A stretch of 58,034 bases of DNA, taken from Streptomyces phyllanthi. Lineage in GTDB: Bacteria; Actinomycetota; Actinomycetes; Streptomycetales; Streptomycetaceae. The stretch lies in contig NZ_VJZE01000012.1 of the NCBI RefSeq assembly GCF_009377205.1, forward strand, positions 1-58,034, read 5' to 3'. Numbering within the stretch: position 1 is the stretch's first letter; each line of letters starts with the position of its first letter. Below, piece by piece: positions 52,935-58,034 of this stretch. The position numbers and the translations under genes are program-made. The notes beneath the pieces were generated by a model. It saw only the letters and a program-made list of their open reading frames with translations, was not told where the DNA came from and searched no databases.

Positions 52935-54509
52935 TCACCGCTCCTCGGCCGTGCGGCCGGTGAGCGTGGCCAGCATGCGCGGGCTGCCCTGGAGGGCGGT
53001 GCGCTGCATGTGGTGGAGGACGCCGCGGATGCCGCCCATCTCCTCGCCGCCGCCGGCCCGTCCGGGACCGCCGTGGATCAGGGCGGGCAGCGGGGAGCCG
53101 TGGCCGGTGGACGCCTTGGCGGACTCGGTGTCGAGGACCAGGAGCCTGCCGTGCCAGGGCGCGACCCCCAGCGCCACCTCGCGGGCGAAGTACGGGTCGC
53201 CGGTGACGACGGACCCCGCGAGGCTGCCCCGGCCCAGCGAGGCCAGGAAGGCCACGTGCTCCGGTGACGTGTAGGGGATGAGCGTACTGACCGGACCGAA
53301 CGCCTCCACCTCGTGCGGTGCGGAGGCGCCGGGGTCGTCGCAGCGCAGCAGCAACGGGGAGAGGAAAGCGCCCCGTTCGGCGTCGGCGCCCCGGACGTCA
53401 ACCCGGTCGGGGTGACCGAAGATCAGGCGCGCGGAGTCGAGCAGCGTCTTCACACAGCGGCGTACCTCCTCGCGCTGCGCGAGCCCGGCCAGGGCGCCCA
53501 TCCGCACGGACGGGTCGGCCGGATTGCCCACGACGACCTCCGCCAGCCGCGCTGCGGCGGCCTCACCGACCGCGCCCATCAGGTCGACGGGGACGAAGGC
53601 GCGGCGGATGGCGGTGCACTTCTGCCCCGCCTTCACGGTCATCTCGGTGACCAACTGCTCGACGTAGAGATCGAATTCCGGCGTCCCGGGGGTGGCGTCC
53701 GGGCCGAGCACCGAGCAGTTGACCGAGTCCGCCTCGGCGTTGAAGCGCACAGCCTGCCGGACGACCGACGGATGGGTGCGCAGCCGTTCGGCGGTGGCCG
53801 CCGAACCGGTGAACGACACCAGGTCCTGCTCGGTGACGTGGTCCAGCAGATCGCCGGCGCCGCCGCAGACGTAACTCAGACTCCCGGGCGGCAGCAGACC
53901 GGACTCCACGATCAGTTCGACCAGTCGGCTGGTCAGCACGCAGGTAGGGGTGGCGGGCTTGATCAGGCTGGGCACGCCGGCGAGCACGGCCGGGGCCAGC
54001 TTCTCCAGGGGCGCCCACACGGGGAAGTTGTATGCGTTGATCTGCACTGCCACGCCCCGCAGCGGCGTGCAGACGTGCCCGCCGACGAAGCTGCCGTCCC
54101 GGCTCAGGGATTCCTGCGGACCTTCCGCGTAGACCAACCGCTCTTCCCCGCCGGGCAATTCCCGCAGTCCCAGCTCGGCGTAGTGACGCAGCACTCCGAT
54201 GCCGCCGTCGATGTCGTACTTGGAGTCGTACAGCGTCGCCCCGGTGCGGGCGGAGAGCGCGTACAACTCCTCGCGGTGTCCGCGCAGGTGGGCAGCGAGA
54301 CCCGCGAGCAGCTGGGCGCGCTGGTGGAAGGAGAGTGAGCGCAGGGCCGGTCCGCCGACGGTCCGCGCGTGTTGCAGCGCCCCCGCCATGTCGATGCCCG
54401 CGGAGGAGGCCCGGGCGATCTCCTCGCCGGTGACCGCGTCGTAGACCGGCGTACCGTCCCCGGCCGGGGTGTACCAGCGGTCCTGTACATAGCTCGGCAG
54501 CAGGTTCAT
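52935..54509 (-). CDS. PaaZ-like aldehyde dehydrogenase
   Basis: 524 residues, equal to the dehydrogenase half of PaaZ/BoxD-type enzymes; the C-terminal MaoC hydratase domain is absent. NFPVWAPLEKLAPAVLAG is the cofactor-binding region, SFTGSAATAERL the Rossmann loop and GQKCTAIRR the active-site segment with catalytic C298. It probably oxidises a semialdehyde produced by ring cleavage, using NAD(P)+. Its ATG overlaps the dioxygenase stop (ATGA). Confidence 0.9.
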   Translation of the reverse strand: MNLLPSYVQDRWYTPAGDGTPVYDAVTGEEIARASSAGIDMAGALQHARTVGGPALRSLSFHQRAQLLAGLAAHLRGHREELYALSARTGATLYDSKYDIDGGIGVLRHYAELGLRELPGGEERLVYAEGPQESLSRDGSFVGGHVCTPLRGVAVQINAYNFPVWAPLEKLAPAVLAGVPSLIKPATPTCVLTSRLVELIVESGLLPPGSLSYVCGGAGDLLDHVTEQDLVSFTGSAATAERLRTHPSVVRQAVRFNAEADSVNCSVLGPDATPGTPEFDLYVEQLVTEMTVKAGQKCTAIRRAFVPVDLMGAVGEAAAARLAEVVVGNPADPSVRMGALAGLAQREEVRRCVKTLLDSARLIFGHPDRVDVRGADAERGAFLSPLLLRCDDPGASAPHEVEAFGPVSTLIPYTSPEHVAFLASLGRGSLAGSVVTGDPYFAREVALGVAPWHGRLLVLDTESAKASTGHGSPLPALIHGGPGRAGGGEEMGGIRGVLHHMQRTALQGSPRMLATLTGRTAEER

Positions 54510-55408
54510 CGAACCGTCCCTTCCGTTCCCGCGTACGCGTCGTCGCCGTCATTGACCGGGTGGTGGCCCCAGATGTCCGAGTGGTAGACGCGGCTGACCC
54601 AGGTCTCGTCGTCCACCCGCCGTCCCTCGGCGCCCACTTCGATGCCGAAGCCGGCGGGGGAGCGCATGTAGAAGGAGAACATCAGGTCGTTGGAGTGCCG
54701 GCCCAGCGTCGCCATCAGCGGGACCTTGTGGGCGCGGGCCCGGTCATGGGCTCGGCCGACGGCGTCCATGTCGGACACCTCGCACAGGATGTGGTGCGTG
54801 CCCTCGCGCCTGCGGGACTCGACGAAGGCGATGCTGTGGTGGCGCGGGTTGCAGCCCATGAAGTAGAAGGTGCCGCCCATGGGCAGGTGGGTCACGTCGC
54901 TGAGCCGGAAGCCCATGACGTCCCGGTAGAAGTCGACCGCCTCCATCGCGCGCGGCGACTTCAGGACGACGTGCCCCATCCCCTGGTCCCCGGTCACGAA
55001 CGTCACGCCGAGCGGCGAGACGAAGGGGGCGGTCGACAGGTGCCGGCCGGTGAACAGTTCGGTGCGCACCGCGCAGGGGCCCTCGAACCAGACCATGCGG
55101 TCGACCTGCCGGTCGGCGCACTCCTCGGGCGTGCCGTCGTGGACCTCCACTCCGTGGGTGCGCAGGCGCAGAGCCATCTGCTCCAAGTCGCGCGGGTCGC
55201 CGACCTCCCAGCCGATCCGGGTGACGCCTCCGGACTCGGCGCTCTCGACACTGAACCGGTATGGATGCTCATCCAGCCGCAGCAGCCGCTCGTGCGGGGA
55301 GCCCGGCGGCCCGACGGGCATGGTGCCGATGACGTCATTGGCGTAGGCGACCCAGCCGTCGGGGTCAGGGGTGCCGATGCCGAGGTAACCCAGGCTGCGA
55401 ATGCTCAC
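54506..55408 (-). CDS. Extradiol ring-cleavage dioxygenase (type I)
   Basis: 300 residues, two vicinal-oxygen-chelate modules like BphC/HsaC. Fe(II) ligands H146 (GMGHVVL), H206 (THHILCE) and E257 (FGIEVG) are in the C-terminal module, with the second-shell H191 and Y247. It opens a catechol-type ring next to the hydroxyls (meta cleavage). The natural catechol is not evident. GTG 55408 follows GGGAGGT. Confidence 0.92.
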   Translation of the reverse strand: MSIRSLGYLGIGTPDPDGWVAYANDVIGTMPVGPPGSPHERLLRLDEHPYRFSVESAESGGVTRIGWEVGDPRDLEQMALRLRTHGVEVHDGTPEECADRQVDRMVWFEGPCAVRTELFTGRHLSTAPFVSPLGVTFVTGDQGMGHVVLKSPRAMEAVDFYRDVMGFRLSDVTHLPMGGTFYFMGCNPRHHSIAFVESRRREGTHHILCEVSDMDAVGRAHDRARAHKVPLMATLGRHSNDLMFSFYMRSPAGFGIEVGAEGRRVDDETWVSRVYHSDIWGHHPVNDGDDAYAGTEGTVR

Positions 55409-55536
55409 CGAGACCTCCCATGGTCGATGTGTGGCCTGCTCGGGGCGGTGCGGGACGGCCCGACTGTCGGCAGGTCAATCCGGTCGAGTTCTAATCATCA
55501 AAATTCATACAGCCGAAATCCGAGAATGTAAACCTG

Positions 55537-55560
55537 TTGACTATCAGGGTTCTATCTATC
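55537..55560. promoter_or_regulatory. Operator-like sequence in the divergent aromatic promoter
   Basis: TTGACTATCAGGGTTCTATC, followed by a short TATC repeat, lies in the AT-rich gap 55409-55608. A related sequence occurs at 57737-57760. Likely site for the MarR protein of this cluster. Confidence 0.5.
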
Positions 55561-55608
55561 TATCGTCCGTGCCGTGAACCACGCCAGTGACCTGTGAAGG
55601 GCGATGCC

Positions 55609-56193
55609 ATGCCTGTAACCGAGCCGCGCCTGGCTCCGGTCGATGAGAAGGACATACCGGAGAAGGCACTGGAGGCCCTGCAGCCGTACCGCAACGGCGA
55701 TGGCGACATCTACGCCATCTGGGCGACCCTGGCCGCCCATCCCGACGCGCTGCGCCGCTTCCTCGTCTTCGGCAACCACGTCCTGGGGAAGAACACCCTG
55801 CCCCTGAGGTCCCGCGAACTGGTGATCCTGCGGATCGCCTGGCTCGCCCAGGCCGAGTACGAGTGGTTGCAGCACGTCCGTATCGCCCGTCGGGCGGGGG
55901 TGTCCGACGACGAGATCCGTGCCCTGGGCCGTCCCGGCGATCCCGGATTCGGCGGCGTGGAGCGGGCCCTGCTCGCCGCCACCGATCAGCTGTTCAGGGG
56001 GGCCGACCTGGACGACGTCGTATGGAAGGAACTGCGCGAGCACCTCGCCACCGAGCAGCTCATCGATCTCGTGTACACGGTCGGCCAGTACCAGACCGTG
56101 GCCATGGCGATCAATACCTTCCGTATCCAGCCCGAACCGGACATCGCCGCGCTGCGGGAGGAACTCCCGCTGCCCGCGCCCACGGTGTCCTGA
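55609..56193 (+). CDS. Carboxymuconolactone decarboxylase-family protein
   Basis: 194 residues, AhpD-like all-helical fold: SRELVILRIAWLAQAEYEW is the family signature. The usual C-x2-C of AhpD peroxidase partners is absent (Ala/Glu in its place), so a decarboxylase or isomerase-type role is more likely. GAAGGG before ATG 55609 sets the start. First gene of the rightward aromatic operon. Confidence 0.86.
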   Translation: MPVTEPRLAPVDEKDIPEKALEALQPYRNGDGDIYAIWATLAAHPDALRRFLVFGNHVLGKNTLPLRSRELVILRIAWLAQAEYEWLQHVRIARRAGVSDDEIRALGRPGDPGFGGVERALLAATDQLFRGADLDDVVWKELREHLATEQLIDLVYTVGQYQTVAMAINTFRIQPEPDIAALREELPLPAPTVS

Positions 56194-56227
56194 CCACCCA
56201 CCCCAACTGTCCCAGGAGGAAACCCGA

Positions 56228-57076
56228 ATGAAGCTCGCCAACCTCGCCGGACGGGCCACCGTCATCGTCGGCGACCGCGCCGTCGACGTGGAGAAGGCCA
56301 GCGGCGGAGCGCTCGGTCCCGACCCCGCCGTGCTGTACGACCTGGCGAACCACGACGAGCTGCGGCGCCTCGCGCAGGCGGCGACCGACACCGACCTGGT
56401 CGCCTACGACGAGAAGCAGCTGGGCCCGGTCTCTCCGCGCGCCGGGAAGATCCTGGGCGTGGCGCTCAACTACCGGGGTCATGCCGAGGAATCGGGCATG
56501 CCCATCCCGGCCGAGCCCGGCATCTTCGCCAAGTTCACCAGCTCGCTGGCCGGCCCGTACGAGCCGGTGTCCGTGCCCGTGGGCATCGACAAGGTCGACT
56601 TCGAGGCCGAGGTCGTGGTGGTGATCGGCCGCACCATGCGCGCCGTGGAGCCGGCGGACGTGTGGCAGAACATCGCGGGCGTTACCGCCGGTCAGGACGT
56701 CACCGACCGCAAGGAGCAGTGGCGCAAGCCGCTGAACCAGTTCAGCCTCGCCAAGTCCTACGACACCTTCAGCCCCTGCGGACCGCTGATGGCGACCGTC
56801 GACGAGTACGACGACCCGAACGACATCGAGGTCGTGGGCTGGGTCGACGACCTGGAGGTGCAGCGCGGCCGGACCTCCGACCTGATCTTCAGCGTCCCCG
56901 ACCTGGTCGCCTGGCTGTCCCGGTACGTCACCCTGGAGCCCGGCGACCTGGTCTTCACCGGCACTCCGGCCGGCTGTGGGGTCCGGCGCACGCCCCGGCT
57001 GTACCTGCAGCCCGGGATGACGCTGACGACCGAGGTCTCGGGCGTGGGCGCGATGCGCAATCCGATCAGCCGCTGA
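56228..57076 (+). CDS. Fumarylacetoacetate hydrolase-family protein
   Basis: 282 residues. The metal-binding site of the FAH fold is visible: DFEAEVVVVIG (two acidic ligands), AGQDVTDR (Asp ligand) and FTGTPAGCGV near the C-terminus. FAH-family members act on ring-cleavage products by C-C hydrolysis, hydration or decarboxylation. AGGAGGAAAC sets ATG 56228. It belongs with the dioxygenase and dehydrogenase in one meta-cleavage pathway. Confidence 0.92.
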   Translation: MKLANLAGRATVIVGDRAVDVEKASGGALGPDPAVLYDLANHDELRRLAQAATDTDLVAYDEKQLGPVSPRAGKILGVALNYRGHAEESGMPIPAEPGIFAKFTSSLAGPYEPVSVPVGIDKVDFEAEVVVVIGRTMRAVEPADVWQNIAGVTAGQDVTDRKEQWRKPLNQFSLAKSYDTFSPCGPLMATVDEYDDPNDIEVVGWVDDLEVQRGRTSDLIFSVPDLVAWLSRYVTLEPGDLVFTGTPAGCGVRRTPRLYLQPGMTLTTEVSGVGAMRNPISR

Positions 57077-57125
57077 TCCGCCGGGCGCTCTTACCGTGCC
57101 GCCGCCTCCGAAGGGAGCCCTGTCC

Positions 57126-57653
57126 GTGTCGCATGTCCCCGGTGACGCCGTCGATCATCCGCGCTCCCGGGAGTTCGCGGCCAAGGTGCGGGCGCACCAC
57201 AAGGAGTTGGGGCACACGGAGCCTCAGATCCGGGGAGTCGAGGCGGTGACCCACCTGACCCGGCTGGTCGCCCGCCTGGTCCAGGACTTCGAACGCGCCG
57301 TACACCGGCCGCTCGGTATGACCTGGGCCGGGTTCCGGATCATGAACACGCTGTGGATCTTTGGAGATCTGGAGCAACGGCAGATCGCCCGCATCTCGGG
57401 CACCTCCCGGGCGAGTGTGTCCAGCGCGCTCAACACCCTCGAGGAGCGCGGGCTCGTCGAGCGGCGCCGCGAGCGCGACGACCGCCGGGTCGTCCGTGTC
57501 TCGCTGACGCCGGCCGGTCTGGCCCTGCTGCACCAGGCGATCGAGGGGCAGACCGCCCGGGAGCACGCCTGGATGGCCGTCCTCGACGACGAGGAGGTCT
57601 CCCGGCTGGTGGTCCTGCTCGGCAGGCTGGTCAACCAGGAGCGCCCTGCTTAG
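57126..57653 (+). CDS. MarR-family regulator of the aromatic cluster
   Basis: 175 residues, winged helix at about 65-135 (RQIARISGTSRASVSSALNT, wing ERDDRRVVRVSLT). GTG 57126 is preceded by GAAGGGAG. It is the last gene of the rightward operon and probably responds to an aromatic ligand. Confidence 0.88.
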   Translation: MSHVPGDAVDHPRSREFAAKVRAHHKELGHTEPQIRGVEAVTHLTRLVARLVQDFERAVHRPLGMTWAGFRIMNTLWIFGDLEQRQIARISGTSRASVSSALNTLEERGLVERRRERDDRRVVRVSLTPAGLALLHQAIEGQTAREHAWMAVLDDEEVSRLVVLLGRLVNQERPA

Positions 57654-58034
57654 GGGATGCGGCACCTAAAAGTCACCGCGGGACCCGTCGTGCCTCGGGG
57701 ATGCGTTGGTGACGTCGGCACGGATTTGTATGACGCTTGACGGTCAGAGTTCATACTAATAGCCTCCGGTCACGCACCGTCCGATGGCCGGCCAGGCCCC
57801 TCCACGAACCTCCAGGAACGGGCAGGAGAACCACCACCGCCCTGCCCTTCCCACCGCTCAGGGGTAGCGAGCCGCCACCCCTGCCGGCAGTCCAGGCAGT
57901 CACCCGCATTCCCGGTAGTTCGAGTAGTACCGCCTCTCCAGAGCCGCCCCTCGCCGTCCTCTTGGGCGCCCACGAACGCGTCTGCGCCAGGCACGTCCAC
58001 GCCCCGCCCGATCTGCCGGCGCATCGCCCCGCAC
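57654..58034. other. Right-end gap with a second operator-like site
   Basis: TTGACGGTCAGAGTTCATAC (within 57737-57760) resembles the site at 55537. No supported gene follows before the window ends; a minus frame of 84 codons (57770-58024) lacks recognisable features. Confidence 0.4.

Noticed and set aside
57770..58024. 84-codon minus frame at the right edge with a CLDC pair
   Set aside because: No ribosome binding site, no domain, poor codon bias; possible but unsupported.

Overview
The window is high-GC actinobacterial DNA (roughly 70% G+C by eye, GC-rich third codon positions, GTG/TTG starts, 4-base ATGA/GTGA stop-start overlaps), almost certainly from a Streptomyces or close relative. Gene content resembles the hypoxia/dormancy island controlled by the DevR/DosR-type regulator OsdR in Streptomyces coelicolor.

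Region 1 (1-24.1 kb) is mostly single genes, many with their own promoter carrying a GC palindrome (general form GGGNCNNNNGNCCC, best form GGGCCGNNCGGCCC). They encode five tandem-domain universal stress proteins, a carbamate kinase, a flavin-binding PNPOx-like protein, phosphoketolase, a DoxX-like membrane protein, a complete pyruvate formate-lyase with its activase, a CBS-BON protein, a zinc alcohol dehydrogenase, a LuxR-type response regulator very like DevR/OsdR, an Rv1733c-like membrane protein, a methyltransferase-cupin pair, and CysE-CysK. Scattered among them are decayed genes: SulP permease, polyphosphate kinase 2, fructose PTS permease (FruA), PTS enzyme I, and unidentified fragments.

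Region 2 (24.1-42.2 kb) holds iron and nitrogen-oxide chemistry: feoA-feoB-nifU-like; a leftward narGHJI operon ending in a VKOR-type disulfide enzyme; a hemerythrin-DUF2249 gene with a membrane protein; and an operon with a possible 55-codon first gene, a radical SAM/SPASM enzyme, a membrane-anchored copper nitrite reductase, a CopD-like protein and an Acg-type nitroreductase. Together they could take nitrate to nitrite and nitric oxide at low oxygen while phosphoketolase, pyruvate formate-lyase and carbamate kinase supply ATP or acyl units.

Region 3 (42.2-58 kb) is ordinary accessory DNA: DUF2218 with a divergent MarR regulator, an iron-box-controlled siderophore uptake ABC system, a MarR/MFS efflux pair, a FtsX/MacB-type ABC transporter, and a meta-cleavage aromatic catabolism cluster (extradiol dioxygenase, PaaZ-like dehydrogenase, carboxymuconolactone decarboxylase-like protein, fumarylacetoacetate hydrolase-family protein, MarR). 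No rRNA, tRNA, CRISPR array, insertion sequence or attachment site was seen.
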